A stretch of 64,000 nucleotides of DNA from Crystallibacter permensis (GCF_025960875.1 NZ_JAODLR010000001.1:372001-436000), one strand, 5' to 3'. Positions 8,741 to 19,008 are shown, counted from the first letter of the stretch. Numbers and translations: made by a program. The notes: generated by a model not told the origin, from the letters alone.

Positions 8741-9140
8741 GTTTCGTGCTCTTGCAGGTATTCGATGCGTTTTCTCGACAGGGCGGGGGCCTTGAGCGCC
8801 TTGGCCGTCTCGTGCAGCGCCACCAGTCGGAGGTCTTAGCTGGACGCGTATTGCAGGAAGGCTTTGACCGCGGTCAGGCGCAGGATCACGGTCTTTGGCT
8901 GGTAGTTCTGCATCCAGACCCGCCATTCCTTGATGAACCGTCGTTCGAAGTGATCGAAGTAGATGTCCCTGCGTTCGATGTGCTGCTCGCCGACAGGGTA
9001 GTCCACGAAGCATCCAAGGAGATGCGGTAACTTTCGATCGTTCTTGGGGACAACGCTCTGACCTTGGGCATGTATTCGTGTAGGTAGTTGCGCGCGTATC
9101 CCAAGAAATTCGGGGTATCGCTGCGGGCGTCGTGTTTCAT
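8741..9140 (-). pseudogene. Tyrosine recombinase N-terminal fragment
   Basis: Starts as MKHDARSDTPNFLGYARNYL with the SAM-like core-binding segment LSPRTIESYRISL. It then changes frame to GCFVDYPVGEQHIERRDIYF and KTVILRLTAVKAFLQYAS, and changes again to LVALHETAKALKAPALSRKR. The catalytic domain with the R-H-R-Y residues is missing because the gene is cut by the left inverted arm. Frameshifts plus truncation make it inactive. Its ATG overlaps the stop of the upstream recombinase. Confidence 0.75.
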
Positions 9141-9590
9141 TCGAATCCGACCTTGGGCAGTATTCCCTGGCCTTCACGGGTCAGCTCGGCGTAGCCGTCC
9201 ATGAAATCCGGAGACGTATGGATGTAGTAGTAGGTGCTGTTCAGCGATGCGTGGCCCATGTAACGGGTCAGGTAGGGCAGCATGGCGTTGACGTCAGTGC
9301 CTTCGGCCATCCACCGTTCGATGTTCGCATAGGCGAAGTGATGGCGAAATGCATAGGGCGTCGGTTGCTTGCCTTCAAGGGCCGGGGAAGCCCGACCTGG
9401 GCCCAAATCCTACTGAACATGATCCCAACTATGGATGCCGTTACCGGGTTCCCCGCGGGGAGGCGAAGAACGTGGTGCGTTTGTCGCCCAAGGCTCGTTC
9501 CAGTGTTGATCGTTAGCAGCCAGGATCTCCAGGACCTGATCGGTGACGGGAGGCTGTCGGCCGCGTTTGGCCTTGGAGCAGTTGTGCTCA
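9137..9590 (-). pseudogene. Tyrosine recombinase C-terminal fragment
   Basis: Catalytic C-terminus of a phage/transposon integrase: the RHHFAYANIERW box, then LTRYMGHASLNSTYYYIHTS with the second conserved His and the nucleophile-region tyrosines. The frame is open from 9137 to about 9400. Further upstream the same protein continues in another frame (GNPVTASIVGIMFSRIWAQVG), and its N-terminal half is missing, replaced by the integrase-core fragment. Confidence 0.75.
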
Positions 9591-10202
9591 GCGCTGCGAC
9601 GACCCATTTATGCGCACGGTTCCTGATGGCGATGTTCTCTGTCCAGCCGGTGAAAATGTCAGTGGCCGTCAGTGTCCAGGCGTGCTCTCCTTTGAGCCTG
9701 TGGCCGCAATGGGCGACCAGATCGATCTCGAAGAAGCTGGACTCCTGCTCCATCTCATCCATGGCCTGGCGTACCTGCAGCGACGAGCGCAGCGTCGATC
9801 CGGGTGCGGTTGCGGACACGGCCTGCGGATACCGGGCGTCCTTGGCGGGTTTGAGCCGCCGGTCGATGGTCGCCGGGCTCATCGCCACCAGCTGTCCGCG
9901 CACGTGATCGGTGAGCCGGGATGCGACCGGTTCCAGCTCTCCGAAGCGTTCCAGGCTGGCCAGCGAATCGGACTTAATCGGCGCCAGCTACGTACCGCAG
10001 GGCTCTCCCATCTTCGTCCAGATCAGCTGCAGCACCTTGAGCGTGTCATAGCCGTACGTACGCGGCCGTGGAGCGCGTTTGGTTGCGCCGGCCCGGCCCT
10101 TGCGCTGATCGTCAGCTCGTCCAGGATCCGGCCTTTGTCTGTCTTGGACGCGCGCCGGTACTCACGCGCGTCCTTCTTCGTGATCTCTTTTTTCGTCTCC
10201 AT
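9590..10202 (-). pseudogene. Integrase-core (rve) transposase fragment
   Basis: Begins with METKKEITKKDAREYRRASK, KGRILDEL in the N-terminal helical region typical of integrase-catalytic-domain transposases common in Arthrobacter. After a frameshift and an in-frame stop near 9990, it continues as LVAMSPATIDRRLKPAK and then FFEIDLVAHCGHRLKGEHAW and LTATDIFTGWTE, which carries the first catalytic Asp. The remaining DDE residues are lost at the junction with the tyrosine recombinase. Confidence 0.75.
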
Positions 10203-10324
10203 CGACAATCGTTGACCCATCCGCCATGGTCCCCGCAGCCCGACACTGCGCCATGGATTTACGCGAGCATTTCCCAAATGAGGCACACACCCCATTTCGC
10301 GAGCACTTTAGAGAGTCTCGTCGC
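10155..10324 (-). repeat. Right arm of long inverted repeat
   Basis: Reverse-complement partner of 8582-8738. It contains the transposase start (ATG at 10200-10202) and about 120 bases of leader. Similarity may extend weakly to 10361, because AACGTGGATCC and AGGATACA occur beyond both arms. Confidence 0.85.
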
Positions 10325-10380
10325 GCCATTGGCACCGTTCACCGCGTAATGTATCCTGGATCCACGTTTAGGCGCTGCTC

Positions 10381-10440
10381 GGCGGACCACGAACCTCTTA
10401 GAACGCCCGCGGCGGACCACAAGTCCTGCTCAGAACGCTC
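10381..10440 (+). repeat. Two imperfect 30-bp direct repeats upstream of ilvC-like gene
   Basis: GGCGGACCAC begins both units (10381 and 10411), and both continue to a shared AGAACGC at the same offset, with divergence between. The repeats lie 116-175 bases before the reductoisomerase start. They could be regulator sites or a fragment of a transposon end. Confidence 0.5.
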
Positions 10441-10459
10441 CCGGACACGCCCGGTGTGA

Positions 10460-11569
<1,110 letters not shown>

Positions 11570-11616
11570 GGTCAAGCGGGATACGGATCCGCTCTCGCGC
11601 GTTCGTATCCTGCTCA

Positions 11617-12528
11617 TCAGCCGGGCGGGATGTTCGGGACCAAGCGGGCGACTTCTCCGCGCGCGGTCTCGACAAGGTGATCGCATACCGTCGTCACGCG
11701 CTCGGTATTCAGCAGGCGGGTCGGAACGATCATCCAGAAGCTGCGTTGGGCGCGGACATGGGCGTGTAAGACCGGGCGCAATCGCGGGTCGTTGTGAGCG
11801 AGGAAGCAGGGAATAAGAGCCATCCCGACACCGCTGGCCGCCGCTTCGAGTTGAGCGAAGAGGTTTGTGGTTCGAAAGACGATGTTCGCCTTGGTCGCGA
11901 TGTCTTGGGCGCTCTGCAGTTCAGGTAGCTCAAGCAGCGATTCGACGAACCATACGATGTCATGCGAGGCCAGATCCTCTGGTTCGGTGATCGGGGGATG
12001 GTCGGCGAGATAGCGCGGGCTTGCGTAGAGCCGCAAGTCATAGTCGCACAGATGCATCATCTTGAATCCCGGTCTCTCCGGCCGATGAAGGGTGACCGCG
12101 ATGTCGAACTCCCCGACTCCGTAGCTGAGGAGGTCACTGGTAGTGACCAGTTCGATCTCGATCGCCGGATGTTCGGTTCGGAGCCGGGCCAGCCCCGGTG
12201 CGATTACCGTGCCGCCGAAGCCATCAGTGGCGACGATACGCACCGTGCCCTGAGGGCTATGTTTGCGGTCACTGATGGCTGCGCGAGCGGAATCGGACTC
12301 TGATTCGATTCGCTGGGCGTAGGGCAGCAGACGCTGCCCGGCGCTGGTGAGGATCCAGCCCCCCGGCGTCTTGTCGAACAGCCGGACGCCAAGATCCTTT
12401 TCAAGAGCACTGACCCGCCGCCGGATTGTTGTGTGCTCTACGCCGAGCCGTTGGGCAGCGACGGCGAGCTTCCCATAGCGCATCAGAGCGAGGAAGTACC
12501 GCAGATCTTCAAGGTCCATGCTGTTCAT
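11617..12528 (-). CDS. LysR-family transcriptional regulator
   Basis: 303-residue regulator with an N-terminal winged helix-turn-helix (LEDLRYFLALMRYGKLAVAA through SALEKDLGVRLFDKT, residues about 5-60) and a substrate-binding domain. The start ATG at 12526-12528 places the helix-turn-helix at the expected distance; the next ATG (12519) is also possible. It diverges from the beta-hydroxyacid dehydrogenase gene and converges with ilvC. The intergenic region holds an AGTGA-N11-TCACT dyad, a plausible LysR site. The likely targets are the dehydrogenase/aldehyde dehydrogenase genes. Confidence 0.9.
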   Translation of the reverse strand: MNSMDLEDLRYFLALMRYGKLAVAAQRLGVEHTTIRRRVSALEKDLGVRLFDKTPGGWILTSAGQRLLPYAQRIESESDSARAAISDRKHSPQGTVRIVATDGFGGTVIAPGLARLRTEHPAIEIELVTTSDLLSYGVGEFDIAVTLHRPERPGFKMMHLCDYDLRLYASPRYLADHPPITEPEDLASHDIVWFVESLLELPELQSAQDIATKANIVFRTTNLFAQLEAAASGVGMALIPCFLAHNDPRLRPVLHAHVRAQRSFWMIVPTRLLNTERVTTVCDHLVETARGEVARLVPNIPPG

Positions 12529-12584
12529 TTTTGCACACTTGACATGCACAGGTCCCTCTTGCCGTGCACGCATGCCTCCTTGAT

Positions 12585-12605
12585 AGTGAATTGAGACACA
12601 TCACT
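12585..12605. promoter_or_regulatory. LysR-type dyad operator candidate
   Basis: AGTGA and TCACT form a perfect 5-bp dyad separated by 11 bases, in the gap between the LysR gene and its divergent neighbour, 20 bases before the dehydrogenase ATG. LysR sites are commonly T-N11-A dyads. The closeness to the start codon would suit repression or a very short leader. Confidence 0.45.
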
Positions 12606-12625
12606 ACAAACGAAAGCAGGATGAG

Positions 12626-13537
12626 ATGACCGTAATCGGATTCATCGGACTAGGCACGATGGGCGGGCCCATGGCCGCAAACCTCGTCAAGGCAGGATAC
12701 GAAGTGAAGGGATTCGACCTCGTCCCGGCCGCCTGTTACCGCGCAGTTGAGGACGGGATCAAAGTCACCTCATCAGCGGTCGAGGCCGCAGACGGCGTCG
12801 ATGTCCTGATCACGATGCTACCCAAGGGCGACCACGTCCGTCAGGCCCTATTGGTCGATAACGGCCCACTCTCGGTTCTGGCTCCGGGGGCGGTAGTTAT
12901 TGACTCGTCATCGATAGACGTGCCGACTTCACGTGATCTGCACGAGCGCGGCGTGGAACTGGGGATCGACGTCCTCGATGCCCCGGTCTCCGGTGGCCTC
13001 GCCGGCGCCCAGGCCGGAACATTGACCTTCATGATTGGAGGTGCGTCCGAGATCGTGGAAAAGGTCCGACCGTTGTTCCAAGCCATGGGATCGCGCACTG
13101 TCCTCACCGGCGGACCCGGCTCCGGACAGGTCGCAAAGGCAGTGAACCAGATGGTGTTCGGCAGCAGCCTCGTCGCTCTCTCCGAAGCATTCGTCATCGC
13201 CGAACGGCTCGGGGTGTCCCCGCAGAACCTGTTCGACGTCCTGAGCACCTCCTCTGGAGATTGCTGGGCGCTGCACAACTTCTGCCCGCTGCCGGGACTG
13301 GTCGAGGGCTCGGCCGCCGACAACAATTACGCCCCGAAGTTCGCCGCAGCCCTGCTATCAAAGGACCTTGGCCTCGCCGCCACTGCGGCCGACAGCGCCG
13401 GCGTCGAGCTGGTCGTCGGACGCGGCGCGAAGGACAAACTCGACGAATTGTCCATCAACGACGGTCACCTGGACGCGTCCGCGGTAATCACGAAGGTTGG
13501 CCTCAAGTTGGCGGCCGCCGCAAGCGGCCCTATCTGA
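12626..13537 (+). CDS. 3-hydroxyisobutyrate dehydrogenase-family reductase (first copy)
   Basis: 303-residue beta-hydroxyacid dehydrogenase. The NAD-binding GLGTMGGPMAANL is at residues 7-19, the substrate loop DAPVSGG near 120 and the catalytic-lysine helix GQVAKAVNQMV near 170. Such enzymes oxidise 3-hydroxyisobutyrate, tartronate semialdehyde or related acids. AGCAGG lies five bases before the ATG. It is followed by an aldehyde dehydrogenase after 69 bases, and the pair resembles the hydroxyacid-to-semialdehyde-to-acid steps of branched-chain degradation. The exact substrate is not determined. Confidence 0.88.
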   Translation: MTVIGFIGLGTMGGPMAANLVKAGYEVKGFDLVPAACYRAVEDGIKVTSSAVEAADGVDVLITMLPKGDHVRQALLVDNGPLSVLAPGAVVIDSSSIDVPTSRDLHERGVELGIDVLDAPVSGGLAGAQAGTLTFMIGGASEIVEKVRPLFQAMGSRTVLTGGPGSGQVAKAVNQMVFGSSLVALSEAFVIAERLGVSPQNLFDVLSTSSGDCWALHNFCPLPGLVEGSAADNNYAPKFAAALLSKDLGLAATAADSAGVELVVGRGAKDKLDELSINDGHLDASAVITKVGLKLAAAASGPI

Positions 13538-13606
13538 GGGCTTGTCGCACCAGGCGCCTAACGGGCCCTCACACGACTTATCCAGTACAAACGGAAGAGA
13601 TCAAGA

Positions 13607-15082
13607 ATGGCTACAGTAACTGCCCAGCTCGCTGACGAGTATCTGAACCTGGTCGATGGCCAGTGGGTCGGCGCCCGTAACGACGAATGGATCCCTGTCG
13701 AAAGTCCCCGAGACCGGCAGACGATCGCCCGCGTGCCCCGCGGCGGGGAGAAAGACATCGCCGACGCGGTCAACGCCGCCAGTCGCGCTTTCCCGGGCTG
13801 GCGGGACACCGCGCCACGCGCTCGAGGACGCCTGCTGCAGCAGATCGCTGACGCCCTCGAGCCGCATGCCGAACGGATCGCGCGGATCATCTCGCTGGAG
13901 AACGGCAACGCGCTGCGCACCCAGTCGCGTGGGGAAGTGAACTTTGCCATCGACGTCTTCCGTTACTTCGGATCGGTCGCCGGCGAGATCAAGGGCGAGA
14001 CGATCCCGCTCAACCCCTCGGTGCTCGACTACTCACGACGGGAGCCGCTCGGTGTAGTCGGCGCGATCACTCCGTGGAACGCACCGGTGCAGCTGGCTGT
14101 AATGAAGATCGCTTCTGCGCTTGCCGCTGGAAACACGTTGGTGCTCAAGGCCGCCCAAGACGCACCGCTCGCCGTCCTCGAGATAGCCAAGATCGCCGAC
14201 GAATTCCTGCCGCGGGGCGTGTTGAACGTGATCGTCGGATACGGAACCGAAGCGGGCGAGGCCCTGATCTCGCACCCGGACGTACGGAAGCTGTCGTTCA
14301 CTGGATCCACTGCAGTCGGTTCCCGGGTGATGACCGCCGCATCCGACAGGATTATACCGGTCTCCCTCGAATTAGGCGGGAAGAACCCGCAGATCGTATA
14401 CCCGGACGCCAACGAGGAGTGGGTAGCACAGGGCACCATCACCGGCATGCGCTTCGCCCGCCAGGGCCAGTCCTGCACCGCCGGGTCACGCCTGTTCGTG
14501 CACAAGAGCATCCTCGACTCCTTCGTCGGGAAGGTCACGACGAATCTGGCACAGCTGAAGGTCGGCGACCCGCTCGACGAGGACTCCGATATCGGCGCGA
14601 TCGTCAATAAGAAGCAGTTCGACCAGGTGTGCGGTTACATCGAAGACGGCCTGAACCGCACCACCACTACCGCCGCGATCGGCGGGCTACCGCCGACCGC
14701 CGGATCGCTCTCGGAGGGCTACTATGTGGAGCCCACCGTCATCGTCGGGGTGGAAAACGAGTGGCGTATCGCGCAGGAAGAGATCTTCGGCCCGGTGATG
14801 TGCGTGATTCCCTGGGAGGACGAGGACGACGTCATCCGCATGGCCAACGACACACATTACGGCCTGTCCGCGTTCATCTGGACCCACGACATCGGACGTG
14901 CTCTGCGTGCCGCCCATTCGATCGAGGCCGGCTGGGTCCAGGTCAACCAGGGTGGCGGGCAGGTACTCGGCCAGTCCTACGGTGGATACAAACGTAGCGG
15001 CATCGGGCGGGAATTCTCCCTCGAGGGCATGATCGAAGGCTTCACTCAGCGTAAGCACGTCTCCATCGAGACCACCCGCTGA
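13607..15082 (+). CDS. NAD(P)-dependent aldehyde dehydrogenase
   Basis: 491-residue aldehyde dehydrogenase superfamily enzyme: the N-terminal cofactor region includes GAITPWNAPVQLAVMKIA, the general base Glu is in VSLELGGKNPQ near residue 255, and the catalytic Cys is in RQGQSCTAGSR near 290. GGAAGAG lies before the ATG. It is the second gene after the LysR-linked dehydrogenase. The sequence is nearer to betaine/phenylacetaldehyde-type dehydrogenases than to the CoA-dependent methylmalonate-semialdehyde type, so the product is probably the free acid. Two strong terminators follow. Confidence 0.9.
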   Translation: MATVTAQLADEYLNLVDGQWVGARNDEWIPVESPRDRQTIARVPRGGEKDIADAVNAASRAFPGWRDTAPRARGRLLQQIADALEPHAERIARIISLENGNALRTQSRGEVNFAIDVFRYFGSVAGEIKGETIPLNPSVLDYSRREPLGVVGAITPWNAPVQLAVMKIASALAAGNTLVLKAAQDAPLAVLEIAKIADEFLPRGVLNVIVGYGTEAGEALISHPDVRKLSFTGSTAVGSRVMTAASDRIIPVSLELGGKNPQIVYPDANEEWVAQGTITGMRFARQGQSCTAGSRLFVHKSILDSFVGKVTTNLAQLKVGDPLDEDSDIGAIVNKKQFDQVCGYIEDGLNRTTTTAAIGGLPPTAGSLSEGYYVEPTVIVGVENEWRIAQEEIFGPVMCVIPWEDEDDVIRMANDTHYGLSAFIWTHDIGRALRAAHSIEAGWVQVNQGGGQVLGQSYGGYKRSGIGREFSLEGMIEGFTQRKHVSIETTR

Positions 15083-15102
15083 CCCGCACCGGCGATGGGT
15101 GG

Positions 15103-15140
15103 GTGCTGCCGCAGCGACGATTTGGAGTCTGCGGCAGCAC
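15103..15140 (+). terminator. Terminator after aldehyde dehydrogenase (first of two)
   Basis: A perfect 12-bp stem GTGCTGCCGCAG/CTGCGGCAGCAC with a 14-base loop lies 20 bases after the stop codon. There is no long T-run, as is common in actinobacteria. Confidence 0.6.
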
Positions 15141-15159
15141 TGAACCGACTTAGCCCACC

Positions 15160-15197
15160 AAGCCCGCACGCCCGGCTGCCGATGGGCGTGCGGGCTT
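15160..15197 (+). terminator. Terminator after aldehyde dehydrogenase (second of two)
   Basis: A perfect 14-bp stem AAGCCCGCACGCCC/GGGCGTGCGGGCTT with a 10-base loop lies 20 bases beyond the first hairpin. Together they should separate the dehydrogenase unit from the enoyl-CoA hydratase unit. Confidence 0.65.
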
Positions 15198-15361
15198 AAC
15201 CTCCCTGCCTCCGTCTGTCCCCTCACCGCTTGACCGTCACAGACTCCCGGCCCGTACCGCTGACCGCATAGGCCGAGGCACACGGGCGAACCCTTCTCGC
15301 CCCGCCCGTTTGAGATCAACGAACGGGGTGGATCACTGCAACCGCAAGGAAGAACAGGAAC

Positions 15362-16243
15362 ATGACCATTACCCAGGAGCCGACCAGGGCGACCGATCCG
15401 AAACTCACCCTGCGGCAGTTGCTCGAGAGCGATCCGCCAGCAGATGCCGTAACCGACCGCGTGGCCCTTCAACGGCAAGGGAGTGTCGCAGTGGTCACCT
15501 TGAGCCATCCGCAGGCCCACAACGCGCTGGCCATGGCGAGCTGGCAACAGCTCAAGTCGGTATTCGACGGCCTGGCACACGATCCGACACTGCGTGCCGT
15601 CGTGATCCGCGGCGCCGGTTCCAAAGCATTCGCCGCCGGCGCCGATATCAAGGAGTTCCCCCGGACCCGGATGACGGCCGCTGACGCCACCCGCTATAAC
15701 GAATTTGTCGCCCAGACCCTCCGCGCCGTGGCCGCTGTCCCCGTGCCCGTCATTGCCGCAGTGCATGGTTTGGTTGTGGGAGGCGGCTGCGAGTTGTCTA
15801 CCGCATGCGATGTACGCATTGCCACCGCGGAGGCCCGATTCGGTATCCCGATCGGCAAACTCGGTGTCATCCTCGGCTACACCGAGGCCGACGCCGCCGC
15901 CCGGCTGATCGGCCCGGCAGGCCTGAAGTACCTCCTCTTCAGTGGTGAGCTGATCAATGCCGAGGATGCCCAACGGCTGGGACTAGTGCAGAAAATCGTC
16001 CCACCCCGTGAACTCGCCACTGTCACTGCGAACCTCGTTGCACAGATCTGCAGCCAGTCAGCCGTCACCATGCGCGCGTCGAAACTTGTCGCAGACATGC
16101 ACGGACGCGCCCTCACCGCGGCGGACACCGAACTGCTGTCGCGCCTCAGTGTCGAAGCCTACGAAGGCGAGGACCTCAAGGAAGGAGTGGCTGCCTTCTC
16201 AGAGGGCCGCCGCCCCGTATTCAACCAGCAGGAAGAGAATTAA
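15362..16243 (+). CDS. Enoyl-CoA hydratase/isomerase family protein
   Basis: 293-residue crotonase-fold enzyme with an N-terminal extension of about 40 residues before the fold. The first oxyanion-hole segment is GSKAFAAGADIKEF near residue 95 and the second is HGLVVGGGCELSTACD near residue 140; the Glu of GCELS is a usual catalytic position. Typical reactions are hydration of 2-enoyl-CoA, isomerisation or C-C cleavage. AGGAAG precedes the ATG. The stop lies one base before the CoA-transferase start, so both genes work on the same CoA-linked pathway. Confidence 0.88.
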   Translation: MTITQEPTRATDPKLTLRQLLESDPPADAVTDRVALQRQGSVAVVTLSHPQAHNALAMASWQQLKSVFDGLAHDPTLRAVVIRGAGSKAFAAGADIKEFPRTRMTAADATRYNEFVAQTLRAVAAVPVPVIAAVHGLVVGGGCELSTACDVRIATAEARFGIPIGKLGVILGYTEADAAARLIGPAGLKYLLFSGELINAEDAQRLGLVQKIVPPRELATVTANLVAQICSQSAVTMRASKLVADMHGRALTAADTELLSRLSVEAYEGEDLKEGVAAFSEGRRPVFNQQEEN

Positions 16244-16244
16244 C

Positions 16245-17441
16245 ATGGCTGCACTCGACGGAATCCGCGTTATTGACCTCACCCGCTATTTGTCCGGGCC
16301 CACGCTGACCATGCAACTCGCTGACCTCGGAGCCGACGTCATCAAGATCGAAACCCTGCCCGTCGGTGACCCCTCGCGCCAGTCCGGCCCGTTCCAGGAT
16401 GATGAGAGCGTCTATTACATGGCCTCCAACCGGAACAAGCGGTCGATTGCCCTTGACCTGCGCACCCCGGAGGGCATGGAGGCGTGCAAAGAACTGATCC
16501 GGACCGCCGACGTGTTCGTCCAGAACTTCAAACCGGGCACCACCGACAGCATGGGACTGAGTGTCGAAGAACTCCACGAACTCAACCACCGGCTCGTCTA
16601 CGTCTCGCTCAGCGGATTCGGACAACGCGCCCCGGGCTCGGAACTGCCCGGATTCGACCAGACGGCCCAGGCGATGTCCGGGCTGATGAGCATCACCGGC
16701 ACCACCGAGACCGGCCCCCTGCGTGCGGGTATCGCGGTCGCTGACTCGGTCACCGGAGTATTCGGGGCGGTCGGTGTGCTAGCCGCACTCTACGAGCGCG
16801 AACGCACCGGTGTCGGGTCCGTCGTCGAGGGCTCATTAATGCAGTCAATGCTCACGATGCTCTCGTATCAGGCGCAAAAGTACCTCAGTCTCGGAGTCGT
16901 GCCCGGTCAGGACGGCAACGACCATCCCATCATGTTCCCGCAAGGCACCTTCGCTACCGCCGACGGCGCGATGACCTTGGCCTGTGGCAATGAGAAGATG
17001 TGGCACCGGCTATGCGAGGGGCTCGACCTTCAGTCCTACGAGAGCGACCAGCGATACGCCAACAACGCCGCCAGGATGAAGAACCGTGCCCAGTTGCGCC
17101 GGATCATCGAGGATGTCCTGGCGGCGAAAACGACCGATGAATGGCTCGATGTCCTGGCGGCTTCTGGCGTACCGTGCGGGCCCGTCTTGACCGTCGATCA
17201 GGCCCTCGACCACCCGGTCACCGCAGGCCTGGACATGGTTCAGGAGATCGAACATACGACCCTCGGCACGATGAAGGTCCTCGGGCAGGCGGTTAACATC
17301 ATCGGGAGCGATAAGAACTGGTTACGCCGCCCACCGCCGCTCCTGGGCGAACACACCCGCGAGGTCCTCTCCGAGGCCGGTTTCAACGACCAGCGCATCG
17401 ATGAGATGATCGCCGAAAGGCAAGCTCTGCAGTGGAATTAG
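16245..17441 (+). CDS. Family III CoA-transferase (CaiB/BaiF type)
   Basis: 398-residue CoA-transferase: GIRVIDLTRYLSGP at the N-terminus, NRNKRSIALDLRTPEG and FVQNFKPG in the first domain, and the catalytic Asp expected in the region of LPGFDQTAQAMSG near residue 140. The ATG at 16245 with GGAAGAG upstream is chosen over longer frames that overlap the hydratase. It would activate a carboxylic acid as its CoA ester for the adjacent hydratase. The substrate acid is unknown. Confidence 0.9.
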   Translation: MAALDGIRVIDLTRYLSGPTLTMQLADLGADVIKIETLPVGDPSRQSGPFQDDESVYYMASNRNKRSIALDLRTPEGMEACKELIRTADVFVQNFKPGTTDSMGLSVEELHELNHRLVYVSLSGFGQRAPGSELPGFDQTAQAMSGLMSITGTTETGPLRAGIAVADSVTGVFGAVGVLAALYERERTGVGSVVEGSLMQSMLTMLSYQAQKYLSLGVVPGQDGNDHPIMFPQGTFATADGAMTLACGNEKMWHRLCEGLDLQSYESDQRYANNAARMKNRAQLRRIIEDVLAAKTTDEWLDVLAASGVPCGPVLTVDQALDHPVTAGLDMVQEIEHTTLGTMKVLGQAVNIIGSDKNWLRRPPPLLGEHTREVLSEAGFNDQRIDEMIAERQALQWN

Positions 17442-17658
17442 GCACAATGACGGCCGCTCAGCACGGTCCGGGGACCAGACTACACAAAAAAGCATTTCCA
17501 AATTAGGGACGTAATCCCATAGATGATGGAGTCGAACGGCTTTAGCCCAGTATCGGGTAGTCATGTTCAGCATAAGCCCATGCCGCATGACCACGAGTCC
17601 CTGTTACCCCAACGCACTTCACCCATAGTTCATCCGAAGCTCGACGAGGAGCGATTCA

Positions 17659-19008
17659 ATGGCAACACAACACTTGTCCGACCAAGGCGTCTTGCGCGCC
17701 CGAACGCGCCGTAAAGTACTGTGGCGTGTCCTGCCTTTTCTCATGGTGTGCTACTTCATCAGCTACGTAGACCGAAGCAACATCAGCTTCGCCGGACCTA
17801 ACGGCATGAACCAATCACTTGGGCTGACTGCGACGACTTTCGGATTAGCCTCGGGCATTTTCTTCATCGGGTACATTCTCTTGGAAATTCCGAGCAACCT
17901 GGCTCTTCACCGGTTCGGCGCGCGCAAGTGGATAGCTCGCATCCTCATCTCCTGGGGCCTCATCGCCTCGCTCACCGCGTTCGTGCAGGATCCCACCCAG
18001 CTCTATGTACTTCGTTTTCTGCTCGGCGTGGCAGAGGCCGGCTTCACCCCTGGAATACTTTTGTACCTGACCTACTGGTTCGTTCAGAAGGACAGGGCAC
18101 AGGCCTTTGCACTATTTCTCATCGGCATTCCGCTCTCCTCGGTCATCGGCGCCCCGTTGGCCACAGCGCTGATTCAATGGGGTCACAATGTGTTCTTTGA
18201 CCTTGAGGGCTGGAGGTTCATGATCCTCATGACTGGCCTTCCGGCTGTCGTACTGGGCATTATGTGTTTCTTCTATCTCACTGACAGGCCCTCCCAGGCA
18301 AAGTGGCTGACGGACGAGGAGCGCAATCTTCTTATTCACGACCTCGCCGCGGAGGAAGGCACATACGTCCACCACAAGCTGCGTGCGGTTCTGCTCAACA
18401 GAAAGGTGTGGTTGCTTGGTCTCGGCTACCTCGGCCTGCTTTTTGGCATGTATTCCATCTCGTTCTTTCTTCCCACCATCATTAAGGGCTTCGAGCAGAC
18501 GTTCGGCACCACATATTCTGTCTTTGAAATCGGGATGCTTACGGCCATTCCCTACGGCTTCGGCGCTGTCTTCACCATTCTTTGGTCGATGCATTCCCGC
18601 CGCACGAACGAGATCGCCGGACACGCCGCCATATCAGCCATGCTGGGTGCAACCGGCGTTCTCGTTGCTGTCTGGGCTTCGTCGCCGCTGGTCACGCTGA
18701 TTGGGATCAGCATTGCTGCCATGGGACTGTGCTCCGGAATCCCGCTCTACTTCGGGCTTCCTACAAAGTTCCTCAGCGGAGTCGGTGCCGCGGCAGGCTT
18801 GGCCCTCATCAACATGATCGGCAATGCCGGCGGCTTCGGTGGTCCGTTCATCTTTGGATGGCTCCGTGACCTGACAGGTACTACCAGCGCCGGGATGTAC
18901 GTCATCGCTGGATTCTTCGTCCTTGCCGCCGTTGTGGCCTTGCGAACCAAGCGCTGGACAACTCCGGTGAAAGCCGCCGAGCAGCCACACTCGCATACAG
19001 TTGGCTAG
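17659..19008 (+). CDS. MFS transporter, anion:cation symporter (ACS) family
   Basis: 449-residue, 12-helix major facilitator of the ACS group, which imports organic acids such as hexuronates, tartrate or aromatic acids. The first helix ends in SYVDRSNISFAGP, a strong ACS signature, and IPSNLALHRFGARKW sits in the loop between helices 2 and 3. CGAGGAG lies before the ATG. It stands between the CoA-transferase unit and a second hydroxyacid dehydrogenase, so it probably brings in the pathway substrate. Confidence 0.9.
   Translation: MATQHLSDQGVLRARTRRKVLWRVLPFLMVCYFISYVDRSNISFAGPNGMNQSLGLTATTFGLASGIFFIGYILLEIPSNLALHRFGARKWIARILISWGLIASLTAFVQDPTQLYVLRFLLGVAEAGFTPGILLYLTYWFVQKDRAQAFALFLIGIPLSSVIGAPLATALIQWGHNVFFDLEGWRFMILMTGLPAVVLGIMCFFYLTDRPSQAKWLTDEERNLLIHDLAAEEGTYVHHKLRAVLLNRKVWLLGLGYLGLLFGMYSISFFLPTIIKGFEQTFGTTYSVFEIGMLTAIPYGFGAVFTILWSMHSRRTNEIAGHAAISAMLGATGVLVAVWASSPLVTLIGISIAAMGLCSGIPLYFGLPTKFLSGVGAAAGLALINMIGNAGGFGGPFIFGWLRDLTGTTSAGMYVIAGFFVLAAVVALRTKRWTTPVKAAEQPHSHTVG

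Larger units (their letters stand above)
8582..10324. mobile_element. Decayed composite transposon with inverted ends
   Basis: A 1.7-kb island bounded by the two long inverted arms. On the minus strand it holds remnants of an integrase-core transposase and of two tandem tyrosine recombinases, all broken. The recombinase pair overlaps as ATGA, as in Tn554-like or recombinase-in-trio elements. The integrase core and the second recombinase are joined out of frame near 9590, so at least two different elements were combined. No target-site duplication could be identified. Confidence 0.75.

Noticed and set aside
14687-15973. 428-codon minus-strand frame across the aldehyde dehydrogenase end and the hydratase gene
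   Set aside because: It runs through two well-supported plus-strand genes and two terminators and shows no domain.
18876-18886. AGGTACTACCA word inside the MFS transporter gene
   Set aside because: It lies in coding sequence far from a start. I treat it as a chance match to the GntR operator word.
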